From Bryobacter sp964387685 (GTDB taxonomy: Bacteria; Acidobacteriota; Terriglobia; Bryobacterales; Bryobacteraceae), in contig CAYLXK010000004.1 in the NCBI GenBank assembly GCA_964387685.1, positions 62,001 through 126,000 of the forward strand: a stretch of DNA of 64,000 nt, read 5' to 3'. The position numbers and the translations under genes are program-made. The notes below the pieces were generated by a model. It worked only from the letters and a program-made list of their open reading frames with translations, searched no databases and was not told where the DNA came from. Positions 24,194-32,354 of the stretch are shown here, piece after piece. Numbering within the stretch: the stretch's first letter is position 1; the number at the start of each line of letters is the position of its first letter.

Positions 24194-25495
24194 ATGAGTG
24201 AGCTAGCGGAGAGCGCCCTGGTTGATCGCGGCCTGGTAACACGCGCGCAAGCGGGGGACCCAGGGGCGGCGGCGGAATTGTTTTCCCGCTACTGGCGCCC
24301 GGCGCGTGCCGCGGCTTTCGCCGTCACGGGTGAGTGGTTTGCGGCCGAAGATGCGGCTTCCGAAGGACTTCGCCAAGCCTTGGCCGGCCTAGCGGCGCTT
24401 GAGGATCCCGCCCGCTTCGCCCCTTGGCTCCGGACCATCGTCGTCCGCCAGGCCCGGGCCCAACGGCCCAAGGCGAGAGGCCCTGGTGTCGACCAGCTTC
24501 ATTTAGTCGCCGATTCGGCGCCAAGGCCAGACACCCTGGTTGAGCGCGAGGAGCAGTCCAGGCTTTTGCGGCGGGCGGTGAAAGAGTTGCCGCGACACTT
24601 ACGGGAAGCCGTCGCCCTTATCTATCTCGAGGGCTACGATTCCAAATCCGCCGCGCACTTTCTCAACGTTCCCCCTGGAACCCTGCGGCGCCGTTTGCAC
24701 CAAGGGCGACAGGCCATGCGCCAGACCGTCGAACGCATTTTCAACAGGAGCACACCCAGGAACGGAGACCGCTGCCGCAAACTCGATCAGCTTCGCCAGC
24801 GCATTCTGGCCGGCGATCTCTATGGTCCTTTGCGCGATGCATTTTCCCTTCGTCCTTCGCCGGAAGAAGCGGCAACACTGTGGAGCGCTTTGAAACCGCC
24901 CATCGATATTCGGGCCACCGCCCAACTCGCAATGGAGCAACTCCGCTCCGCGCATGCCCAGGACCCCGCAATCCTCGCGGCTGCGGAAGCGATCCGCGTC
25001 TCCCTGGACAGTTTCCCCGAGGGCGCCTCACTCCACTTCAGCCAGGCGCTGGTCCGGCTCGATGAGCGCGGCGCCTATCGTAGCGTCTTCGAACATCTGC
25101 GCGACAGCCACGATGTCGAATCCTTTCGGGCGGCCCCGGAGCGCTTCCACATCAGCAACGTTCTCGATCTGAAATGGTTCGGGCCGGAGCCGATTGATTT
25201 GCGTACTGTGCACGAAATGGTGGAACGCCTTTGCGCGGCCACACTTCCTCAACAGGCGATTCGCATCTCAAGCTACGACGAACCGCGCTACCGCGCTGCG
25301 CTACAACTTCATTTTGACGGCTACCCCGCACGCGCCTTGCTGGGCGGCATACTTAAGCCTTGGCCCAGCAAGCCCAGTGGCCAAGACGCAGCACACTTGC
25401 GCATCTTTCTTGAACCTTGGGCACAGTCGATTTCTGGAGTTACAATCCGTCCCGCACCGCTACCGGGAAGCTTTGCCACGCGCCCGCAGACTTAG
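24194..25495 (+). CDS. Sigma-70-family (ECF-like) protein with long C-terminal extension
   Basis: 433 residues. Region 2 (about 14-90) and region 4 (about 118-178: LPRHLREAVALIYLEGYDSKSAAHFLNVPPGTLRRR) are clear. After residue 180 there are about 250 residues with no recognised motif, probably helical, with no membrane segment and no SnoaL-like motif. ECF sigma factors with C-terminal extensions often sense a ligand or have lost a separate anti-sigma factor, and none is adjacent here. Region 2 is weakly conserved, so it may be a divergent regulator. It ends in a 4-base overlap with a convergent gene. Confidence 0.8.
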   Translation: MSELAESALVDRGLVTRAQAGDPGAAAELFSRYWRPARAAAFAVTGEWFAAEDAASEGLRQALAGLAALEDPARFAPWLRTIVVRQARAQRPKARGPGVDQLHLVADSAPRPDTLVEREEQSRLLRRAVKELPRHLREAVALIYLEGYDSKSAAHFLNVPPGTLRRRLHQGRQAMRQTVERIFNRSTPRNGDRCRKLDQLRQRILAGDLYGPLRDAFSLRPSPEEAATLWSALKPPIDIRATAQLAMEQLRSAHAQDPAILAAAEAIRVSLDSFPEGASLHFSQALVRLDERGAYRSVFEHLRDSHDVESFRAAPERFHISNVLDLKWFGPEPIDLRTVHEMVERLCAATLPQQAIRISSYDEPRYRAALQLHFDGYPARALLGGILKPWPSKPSGQDAAHLRIFLEPWAQSISGVTIRPAPLPGSFATRPQT

Positions 25496-26691
25496 GCCGT
25501 GGCCAGGCGCTTCCGCATCCGCTCGAGCGAATTGCTCTTGCGGCTCAATTGCGTTTCCTGCATGCGCTCGGTGGCCGCTGAGATCGCATCTTCCAACGCT
25601 TCCTGATTAGCGTCTTTGGCGCCCCAGGAAAACACCACGTTGAAACTACCCAGGTTGCGCAATTGGAAATCCCACAGGCGTTCGCTCAGGTCGTTCAGCT
25701 TGCGTTGGGCAAGCGGCCCCGTCAACCCCGCGTAGGCGAGCACCACGACGTCCGGTTGCGGCCTCGTCATTTGGCCTTCCCCACCGCGCAAGCGCTCCAG
25801 CAGGTCGTTGATCGAATTCAGCAAATCCGTATTTACCTGCTCAAATTCATTGATACCGATGGAAACTACCAGGCCAGTGAACGGCGGCTTATCCAGGGAG
25901 GACGAGCCTGCAGCGGCTGCGGCGGCGACGACGGGCGCGGGAGCCTGCGCGGCCTCCAGCGGTTCCGGCTCTTCGGGCGAGGTCGGCTCCAGCGGATTCT
26001 CGTAGGCGCCTGGATTGGATTCGAATTCCGTAACCAAGTCGTCTAGGAAGCGATCGAAGTCGTGGGGCTCGGCTTCCGGCGCCACTCCCGCCTCGGCACG
26101 GATGGGCACCACGTTAGCGGGCAAGGCCGGCGACGGCGCTTCCACAACTACGTGAGGTGCCGGCGGCAGAGGTAGCGTCGCCGCTTGCGCGGGAATCGCC
26201 GGCGTAGACACGGCCGGGGCCGCCGCCGCTGGCGCAACGGCCGGCGACGGGGTTGTGGATTCCCGCAAAACTGTCGATTCCGGCAAGACTTTCGAGTCGG
26301 GAATCAGTGAAACCTTCACTTTGTCCTGCTCGGCTACCGCTTCGCGCGGAGCTTCTCGGCGCGGCTCGGGTATCGCCGTCACCGGTATATCGGCTAGCGT
26401 ACTGGCAGCTTCCGTCCGCGCAACGGCCGCGGGTAATCCGACAATCTGGATGGGCCGCTCCGCCATCCGCCTCAACGCTTCCGTCTGCTCCGCAATCCCA
26501 TGCAGTAGCAACTGCGTGTCGCTGGCGGCGCGATGGCCCGTATGCTCCTGCCGCACCAGCAGGTCCACGTGGGACTCCCGCAGCTTCTCATTGCTTCCCT
26601 TCAGATAATCCACCAGCAGCGCCACCAGGGCGCAGGCCAGGATCACCAAAACGGTCGCGAATATCTGCAGCTCGTAACCCGCCAAGTTCAT
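25492..26691 (-). CDS. Membrane protein with Pro/Ala linker and degenerate GGDEF-like domain
   Basis: 399 residues. An N-terminal helix (about 10-29) anchors the protein; a short coiled coil follows, then a Pro/Ala/Val-rich linker (about 95-275). The C-terminal 115 residues read like a diguanylate cyclase fold: VVSIGINEFEQVNTDLLNSI in place of the first metal strand and DxDxFKxxND helix, VVVLAYAGLTGPLA in place of the GGDEF hairpin, and FNVVFSWGAKDANQEAL in place of the TxSxG strand. The GGDEF motif itself is gone, so neither c-di-GMP synthesis nor the usual metal sites are expected. It may be a receiver or structural domain. The domain call is by eye. Confidence 0.6.
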   Translation of the reverse strand: MNLAGYELQIFATVLVILACALVALLVDYLKGSNEKLRESHVDLLVRQEHTGHRAASDTQLLLHGIAEQTEALRRMAERPIQIVGLPAAVARTEAASTLADIPVTAIPEPRREAPREAVAEQDKVKVSLIPDSKVLPESTVLRESTTPSPAVAPAAAAPAVSTPAIPAQAATLPLPPAPHVVVEAPSPALPANVVPIRAEAGVAPEAEPHDFDRFLDDLVTEFESNPGAYENPLEPTSPEEPEPLEAAQAPAPVVAAAAAAGSSSLDKPPFTGLVVSIGINEFEQVNTDLLNSINDLLERLRGGEGQMTRPQPDVVVLAYAGLTGPLAQRKLNDLSERLWDFQLRNLGSFNVVFSWGAKDANQEALEDAISAATERMQETQLSRKSNSLERMRKRLATA

Positions 26692-26744
26692 CGTTTTTTA
26701 CCAGTTGTACCGATGGTACGGGCAAGACGCTAAGGCGAAAATAG

Positions 26745-26763
26745 GCCTTTCCGCCCAAAAGGC
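26745..26763 (-). terminator. Possible terminator after the zinc dehydrogenase gene
   Basis: On the minus strand GCCTTT and AAAGGC form a 6-bp stem around a 7-base loop, followed by CTATTTT. It lies 71 bases beyond the dehydrogenase stop and 54 bases before the start of the GGDEF-like gene. Confidence 0.4.
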
Positions 26764-26764
26764 A

Positions 26765-26806
26765 TTAGTACTTACACCCTCAACTACGTTGTAAACACCT
26801 TAGTAC
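26765..26806. repeat. Direct and inverted repeats in the 142-base gap before the GGDEF-like gene
   Basis: TTAGTAC occurs at 26765-26771 and again at 26800-26806, 35 bases apart. Between them an inverted repeat TTACA (26772-26776) and TGTAA (26790-26794) is centred on the gap. A further palindrome GTACC-GAT-GGTAC lies at 26707-26719, close to the downstream gene start. These look like protein-binding sites; on the minus strand TTTACA and TACTAA lie about 19 bases apart and could be a promoter. Confidence 0.4.
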
Positions 26807-26833
26807 TCCACTCGGGCGAACACCGCAGTCCGC

Positions 26834-27796
26834 TCAAGCCGCCAGCAGCACCTTCAAAATTCCCGGCTCCTGCGCCAGCGCCAGACCCACCTCGGCACTA
26901 CCCAGCGGCACCCACGCATCGATCATTGCGCCCAGATTCAATTCCCCGCTCCGAATCAGCTTTAACGCCGGAGCGAAGCGTCCGCAGCGCGAACCCACCA
27001 GCGTCACTTCGTTCACAATCACCGCCGCCAAATCGGCCTGCACCCGGTCCTTCACGGTGGATTTCAAGACAATCGTCCCGCGCGGCCTCACCATACGCAC
27101 CGCCCCCGCGAAGCCTTCGGCGCTGCCGGTCGCATCGATCACATAGGGGAACTCGGCCTGAGGCAGCTTCGGGTTCTCCCGCGCCACCAATTTGGTCTTG
27201 ATGCCCAGCGGTCGCAACACGTCAAGCTTACTGCGATTGCGTCCGAACGCCGTCACCGCGCAGCCGTGCAACGCCAGCACCTGCGCAATCAGCAGCCCCA
27301 ACTTGCCGTCACCCAGCACGGCCACTTCCTCGCCTTGGCGCATGGATAGCTGCTCCAGAATTTCGCAGGCCGCCGCCACCGGCTCCGTAAACACAGCGTG
27401 TTCGTCGATCATCTCCGGCGGCACCGCAAGCAGGTTCTGCACCGGCAGCGTCAAATATTCGGCAAACGCACCCGGATGCTTCACAATCCCCAGCACCTTG
27501 CGCTTGGGGCAATGCCTCCCCAGTCCGCTGGCGCACATTTGACAGCCCCCGCAAGCGAGATTAATTTCTCCCACCACGCGCTTGCCGATCCAGCGGCGTT
27601 CCTCGCACGCCTCGACCTCGCCCACAAACTCGTGGCCGGGGATGCCCGCAAAGCCGTAGTATCCGCGCAGCAGTTCCAGATCGGTATTGCAAATTCCCGC
27701 CAAGCGCAGGCGAATCAGCGCGTAGCCCGGCCGCAAGCGCGGCTTCGGCGCCTCCCGCACTTCGGCGCGCCCTCCGGAAAAGGAAACGGCTAGCAT
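26834..27796 (-). CDS. Zinc-dependent alcohol dehydrogenase-like (MDR) oxidoreductase
   Basis: 320 residues, a little shorter than typical 340-residue members. The GroES-like half contains the catalytic zinc ligands in GICNTDLE (Cys) and PGHEFVGEV (His-Glu), and the structural zinc cluster CGGCQMCASGLGRHC. The Rossmann half has VAVLGDGKLGLLIAQ, where the usual GxGxxG is slightly altered. Such enzymes oxidise sugars, polyols or threonine with NAD(P). The gene is divergent from the threonine synthase gene, and the two start codons overlap the same few bases if the longest frames are used, so the pair may be co-regulated. Substrate unknown. Confidence 0.88.
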   Translation of the reverse strand: MLAVSFSGGRAEVREAPKPRLRPGYALIRLRLAGICNTDLELLRGYYGFAGIPGHEFVGEVEACEERRWIGKRVVGEINLACGGCQMCASGLGRHCPKRKVLGIVKHPGAFAEYLTLPVQNLLAVPPEMIDEHAVFTEPVAAACEILEQLSMRQGEEVAVLGDGKLGLLIAQVLALHGCAVTAFGRNRSKLDVLRPLGIKTKLVARENPKLPQAEFPYVIDATGSAEGFAGAVRMVRPRGTIVLKSTVKDRVQADLAAVIVNEVTLVGSRCGRFAPALKLIRSGELNLGAMIDAWVPLGSAEVGLALAQEPGILKVLLAA

Positions 27797-27803
27797 GTGT
27801 CTC

Positions 27804-27809
27804 TATAAT
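27804..27809 (+). promoter_or_regulatory. Consensus -10 hexamer before the threonine synthase gene
   Basis: TATAAT lies 12 bases before the ATG at 27822. No convincing -35 is present. An AAGGA at 27811-27815 could serve ribosomes only if transcription starts further upstream. Confidence 0.4.
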
Positions 27810-27821
27810 GAAGGATCTAGC

Positions 27822-29126
27822 ATGAGATCTTATCTGGCCTGCATCGAGGCCGACTGCGGGGGAGACTTTCCCGCCACCGACGTCCTCTACAATTGCCCTC
27901 GTTGCGGCGGCCTGCTTGAGGTCCGCTACGAGGGACAGAGCTGCGAACCTTGGACCCTCAAACAGGTCTGGCGGGAGCGCCGCATGTCGAACCACCCCAT
28001 CGACCAAAGCGGCGTCTGGCGCTACCGCGAGATGTTTCCTTTCCTCGATAGCGACCGCCACATCGTCACTCTGCGCGAAGGCAATACGCCCATTCTCGAT
28101 GCCTGCCTTGCCGCCGAATACTCGGGCCTGCACCGCCTGCGCTTCAAGCACCAGGGCTTCAATCCCACCGGCAGCTTCAAGGATAATGGCATGACCGCCG
28201 GCGTCAGCCAGGCCATGCGCCTGGGCATGAAGCGCGTGGCCTGCGTTTCTACCGGGAACACCAGCGCCTCGATGGCCGCCTACGCCGCCGCCTGTGGCCT
28301 CGAGGCGATCATCCTGATCCCCCATGGCAACATCGCCTTCGGCAAGCTGGGCCAGGCCCTGGATTATGGCGCCAAGACTTTGCAAGTCGAGGCCAACTTC
28401 GACCAGATCCTCGCCCTCGTCCGCGTGCTGGCTGAAAAGCTTGGCATCTATCTGCTCAACAGCGTCAACCCCTTCCGCATCGAAGGGCAAAAATCCATCG
28501 CCATTGAACTGATGGACCAGCTCGATTGGGAAGCCCCCGATTGGATCGTGCTGCCCGGCGGCAACCTGGGCAACGTCAGTGCGCTGGGCAAGGGGGTCCG
28601 GGAGCTTTATGAGCAGGGCTTCCTATCCAAGCTGCCCAAGTTCGGCGTCGTGCAGGCCGAAGGCGCCAGTCCCTTCTACGACTTCATGCGCTCGCCGCAC
28701 TCTAAAGGCTTTGTCTCCAACCCGCATCCCGAGACTCTCGCCACCGCCATCAAGATCGGCGACCCGGTCTCTTGGCCCAAGGCCTGGGCCGCCCTCGGCG
28801 CCACCGGCATCGTAGAAAAAGCCACCGAGCAGGAGATCGCCGACGCGAAGGCTATCATCGGCAAGTGCGGCATCGGCTGCGAACCCGCCAGTGCCGCCAC
28901 TCTGGCCGGCATCCGCAAAATGGTCGCCGACGGTCGCATTGAAAAGAATGAAACCGTAGTCGGGGTCCTTACCGGCAACGTCTTAAAGGACCCCGACTAC
29001 ATCTATCGCTACCATACGGGCCAGTTGCAGGACCCTCATGGCCACGCGCTCTCAAGCAACTACGGCAACGCACCCATCGTCGTACCAAACGACTTCGACG
29101 CCATCGCCCGCCTGCTGGAAGCCTAG
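27822..29126 (+). CDS. thrC: Threonine synthase, zinc-ribbon form
   Basis: 434 residues from ATG 27822, which has AAGGA six bases upstream. An N-terminal ribbon has four cysteines (C7, C12, C25, C28: NCPRCGG). The PLP-dependent fold follows, with the Schiff-base Lys120 in NPTGSFKDNG, the phosphate-binding CVSTGNTSASMAAYAA, LPGGNLGN and a C-terminal GVLTGN. Threonine synthase converts O-phosphohomoserine to threonine in the cytosol. A second, divergent paralogue lies 5.5 kb downstream; this copy looks the more canonical. The last four bases overlap the stop of the convergent receptor gene (shared CTAG). Confidence 0.92.
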   Translation: MRSYLACIEADCGGDFPATDVLYNCPRCGGLLEVRYEGQSCEPWTLKQVWRERRMSNHPIDQSGVWRYREMFPFLDSDRHIVTLREGNTPILDACLAAEYSGLHRLRFKHQGFNPTGSFKDNGMTAGVSQAMRLGMKRVACVSTGNTSASMAAYAAACGLEAIILIPHGNIAFGKLGQALDYGAKTLQVEANFDQILALVRVLAEKLGIYLLNSVNPFRIEGQKSIAIELMDQLDWEAPDWIVLPGGNLGNVSALGKGVRELYEQGFLSKLPKFGVVQAEGASPFYDFMRSPHSKGFVSNPHPETLATAIKIGDPVSWPKAWAALGATGIVEKATEQEIADAKAIIGKCGIGCEPASAATLAGIRKMVADGRIEKNETVVGVLTGNVLKDPDYIYRYHTGQLQDPHGHALSSNYGNAPIVVPNDFDAIARLLEA

Positions 29127-32100
29127 AAGAGCAGCTTTAACGCCATCTGCATCTGCCGCATATTCGTCGCGGTCGTCGTAATGTTACCGAAGACCGCCGA
29201 ATTCGGCACAAAGGTCGAGTTCGGATTGCTGAAATTCGGATGGTTGAAGGAGTTGAAGGTCTCCCAACGGAATTGGAGCCGGGTCCGCTCGGAGAAGTTG
29301 AAGTTCTTAAACAAGCTCCAGTCCATATTCACCTGCCCAGGGCCGCGCAAGAAGTTCCGCGGCGTGAAGCCGAAGGTATAGAGCGGAGGCAACGCGAAAG
29401 CGTCGATGTTCACGCAGCGAGTCAACTTGCCCGAGCCGCAATCCACGGAAATCGGCGTACCAGTGAAGTTCGCACGTTGCGTACCCGTGCCGATGTTGGC
29501 CTGGTCCGCGGCGATGGTCACCGAGAACGGAAAGCCCGATTGGATGGTGAAGATCCCGTTCGTTTGCCAGCCGCCCAAGGCGAGCCGCAGGAAGGCGTTC
29601 GGCGAATCCTTGAGAAACGGAATCTCATAGTTGAAGCTCGACACCATGCGGTGCTTCAGGTCCCAGTTCGCCAAGCCCCAATCCAGGCTCAAATCCCAGG
29701 GCACCATGTTGTTGTTGCCGCCATTGGAATCCGTACCTTGATCGAGGGTCTTAGACCACGTATAACTCGTCAATGTGGTCAAGCCCTTAAACCCGTTCTG
29801 GCGGAAGACGACGGAGAGGCCGTTGTACTTCGCGTTCGAATCGTTCTGGATCAGGCGAATATCGCCAAAACGTTGGTTTGGCCGCCGGGAGTTAATATCG
29901 CCGGGGCCGGGCCGGGGCGCATTGATGCGGAAGCTGCGGTCCAAGTGATACGAGTAATTCCCCAGATACTCAACCGCAATGCCTGCCGTGCGCCACAAGC
30001 CGCGCTCGACGGAGAAGCTCCATTGATTCATCGTCGCGTTCGGCAAATAGGGACTGGGAGTCACCGCGTTCGGCCGGGCGCTCACCGTTCCGCCGCCTGA
30101 TGCCGGCGTCGGCGCCGCCAGGCTATATTGCACCGAGGTTGGCGTGTTGTTGTACGTGAAGATCGTGGAGAAGGGCGGATTCGTGGTCAGCAGCGTGTAG
30201 GTGTTCGTCTGGTTCGGGTTGTAGTAAAGACCAAAGCCCCCGCGCACCACGAACTTCGACGGCAGACGATAGGCGAAACCAATTCGGGGCGCCCAATTGT
30301 TGTGGTCCGCATCGTGCAGCGGCACCTTGGAAGGCACCGTCGTCGGAATAAACGCCGTCATCTCCCGGTTCAGGAACGTTGCATTCCCAGTGGTCGATTG
30401 CGGCACGATCGGCAACTCATAGCGCAGCCCCAAGGTCAGCGTCAAACGCTGGCTTACTTGCCACTTGTCCTGCGCAAAGAAGCCATGCCGCCACTGCTCC
30501 GCGCCGCCGGGAAACAAGGGCCCCGGCGTCGTAATCGCCTGCGGCAAGCCTAACAAAAAGTCCGCGGGTGCAAAGCCCGCAATCTGCCCGTTGAACGTAA
30601 AGCCCCCGCGCGGATTGTTGTTCGCCGTGCGGTTGGTCAGAACCCGGCGCGAGTCGATGCCCGCCGCCAGGTTATGCGCTCCGCGCACATGCGACACCGT
30701 ATCGGAGATCTGATACGTCTTGTCCGTTTGGAACCAATTGCTCGACGCCATGTTCTGGCCGCCGATCGAGAGATAATTTGTGATGCCCACATTCGGCAGC
30801 CCCGGGTTGTTGTCGTCCGAAGTGAAGCCCGGAATCCCGAGCGCGGTCGTCGCGTTGGCGGGGAAAGCGCCGCCGGCGGTAAAAAAGTTCAAGCTGTCGA
30901 TCGTGGTCAGTTGGCGCCCGAAACGGAAGTCGTTCACCGTCGAAGCCGAGAACACCCTCGTATACCCCACCACCCAATTGCGATCCCCCACCGGCTGGTT
31001 GTAGCCGTTGAACGGATTCGTGTTCGCATTCAGCAACGTCGTATCGCCCAGCGCATAGCGGAAAAAGAATCGGTTCTTATCGCCCAGGCTCTGGTCCGCG
31101 CGCCCAATGAATTGATCCGTCGTGTTGTTGTTGGGCGCATTCACACTGAAGTTCTGCGCAATCCCCGGGCCATTGGCCGTCGGCAGGTAAGCCAAGAGAC
31201 GCTGCGCCTGCGGCGAGATCCGGTTGGCGGGGATCACGTTATTCGGAAACGGCGTACGGCTATTGAATGGGTCCACCACCACCGCCGTCTGCTCGCCAAA
31301 ATCCCCCGCGCGCATCCGCGTCGTCAACACCGTCTCCACACCCGGCACCGCCGTCCTGGCCAACAAACGCTCGTAGCCAAACATGAAAAACGTCTTGTTC
31401 CGCCCGTCATAAACCTTAGGGATCCACACTGGCCCGTTCACCTGCACGCCAAACTGATTCTGTTTGAACGGCGCCTTATTCGCCCCTTGCCGCAGGAAAA
31501 ACGGCTTCGCGTCCAGCTTTTCATTGCGCAGGAATTCAAACAAGGCCCCGTGCAGCTCATTGCCGCCAGACTTCGTAATCACGTTAATCTGCACACCCAG
31601 ATAGCCGCCATACTGCGCCGGATAGGTCCCCGTCTGCACCTGCACCTCTTGCACCGCATCGATGGAGGGCCGGAAGGTCGTAGTGGTGATCAGGTTGTTC
31701 ATGATCGACACCCCGTCCAACGACACGCTGTTTTGAATTTCGCGGGTGCCCGCGCCAATGTAACCTTCCCCACCGCCAGGATTGCCCGCCGGGCTCTTGA
31801 ATCCCGCAATCACGCCGGGCGTGGTCAGCGCCAGCCGCAGCGGGTTCCGGCTCGGTGTGGGCAGGTCCACTGTCTGCCGCGAACTGATCACTTCGTTCAA
31901 GCTCGCATCGTCGGTCTTGATTGGAGGAGTATCCGCCACCACCTCCACTTTCGTATCCACCGCGCCGATCTTCAACGAGACATCCGTCCGAACCGTCTGA
32001 TTGGCCGACAGTTGGATGTCCCTTACCGACGACGTGGCAAAGCCCTGCTTGGTCACATTCAGCGTATACACGCCCGGCTTCAAGAATTGAAATTCGTAGT

Positions 32101-32290
32101 AGCCCGAATCGTTCGTCGTCGCCACCACGTCTTCCGAAGTGCCCTGGTTTCGCGCCGTCACCTGCACGCCGGTCAGGGGCGCGCCAGAGGCGTCGTTCAC
32201 ATTCCCAACGAGTGCTGTATTGGAGGCTAGCTGCGCATACATGGAAGCCGTCCCCAGGATTAATAAGGCAATTGATAAGCGAGTCTTCAT
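29123..32290 (-). CDS. Oar-type TonB-dependent receptor with carboxypeptidase-regulatory-like domain
   Basis: 1055 residues. A signal peptide (about 1-20) precedes a CarboxypepD_reg/Ig-like domain (about 22-110: GNVNDASGAPLTGVQVTARN), then a plug domain (about 115-260: ISSRQTVDLPTPSRNPLRLA, VSIMNNLITTT, VQVQTGTYPAQYGGYLGVQI) and a long beta-barrel ending in MALKLLF, whose terminal phenylalanine is the usual outer-membrane insertion signal. Such receptors are greatly expanded in Acidobacteria and are thought to import glycans or peptides. No TonB box is obvious. It has its own promoter overlapping the end of the upstream amidase gene. Confidence 0.92.
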   Translation of the reverse strand: MKTRLSIALLILGTASMYAQLASNTALVGNVNDASGAPLTGVQVTARNQGTSEDVVATTNDSGYYEFQFLKPGVYTLNVTKQGFATSSVRDIQLSANQTVRTDVSLKIGAVDTKVEVVADTPPIKTDDASLNEVISSRQTVDLPTPSRNPLRLALTTPGVIAGFKSPAGNPGGGEGYIGAGTREIQNSVSLDGVSIMNNLITTTTFRPSIDAVQEVQVQTGTYPAQYGGYLGVQINVITKSGGNELHGALFEFLRNEKLDAKPFFLRQGANKAPFKQNQFGVQVNGPVWIPKVYDGRNKTFFMFGYERLLARTAVPGVETVLTTRMRAGDFGEQTAVVVDPFNSRTPFPNNVIPANRISPQAQRLLAYLPTANGPGIAQNFSVNAPNNNTTDQFIGRADQSLGDKNRFFFRYALGDTTLLNANTNPFNGYNQPVGDRNWVVGYTRVFSASTVNDFRFGRQLTTIDSLNFFTAGGAFPANATTALGIPGFTSDDNNPGLPNVGITNYLSIGGQNMASSNWFQTDKTYQISDTVSHVRGAHNLAAGIDSRRVLTNRTANNNPRGGFTFNGQIAGFAPADFLLGLPQAITTPGPLFPGGAEQWRHGFFAQDKWQVSQRLTLTLGLRYELPIVPQSTTGNATFLNREMTAFIPTTVPSKVPLHDADHNNWAPRIGFAYRLPSKFVVRGGFGLYYNPNQTNTYTLLTTNPPFSTIFTYNNTPTSVQYSLAAPTPASGGGTVSARPNAVTPSPYLPNATMNQWSFSVERGLWRTAGIAVEYLGNYSYHLDRSFRINAPRPGPGDINSRRPNQRFGDIRLIQNDSNAKYNGLSVVFRQNGFKGLTTLTSYTWSKTLDQGTDSNGGNNNMVPWDLSLDWGLANWDLKHRMVSSFNYEIPFLKDSPNAFLRLALGGWQTNGIFTIQSGFPFSVTIAADQANIGTGTQRANFTGTPISVDCGSGKLTRCVNIDAFALPPLYTFGFTPRNFLRGPGQVNMDWSLFKNFNFSERTRLQFRWETFNSFNHPNFSNPNSTFVPNSAVFGNITTTATNMRQMQMALKLLF

Positions 32291-32325
32291 TTTGAAATCC
32301 CATTCCTGACGCTGGGATAGACGTC

Positions 32326-32354
32326 AGTATAGCCGCCCGTTTCAGTCTTGTTAA
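32326..32354 (-). promoter_or_regulatory. Sigma-70-type promoter of the first Oar-type receptor
   Basis: On the minus strand TTAACA (32354-32349) and TATACT (32331-32326) are 17 bases apart, matching 10 of 12 consensus positions. Transcription should begin near 32319, giving a leader of about 28 bases. The -35 element overlaps the amidase stop codon. Confidence 0.65.

Noticed and set aside
26765..26806. The repeat block considered as a dif recombination site near the skew switch
   Set aside because: The arms TTACA/TGTAA do not match the XerC/XerD arm consensus around the central six bases, so I keep it only as a possible protein-binding region.
30674..32230. 518-codon open frame on the + strand opposite the first Oar-type receptor
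   Set aside because: The translation is Arg/His-rich with no domain pattern; the receptor on the other strand explains the sequence.
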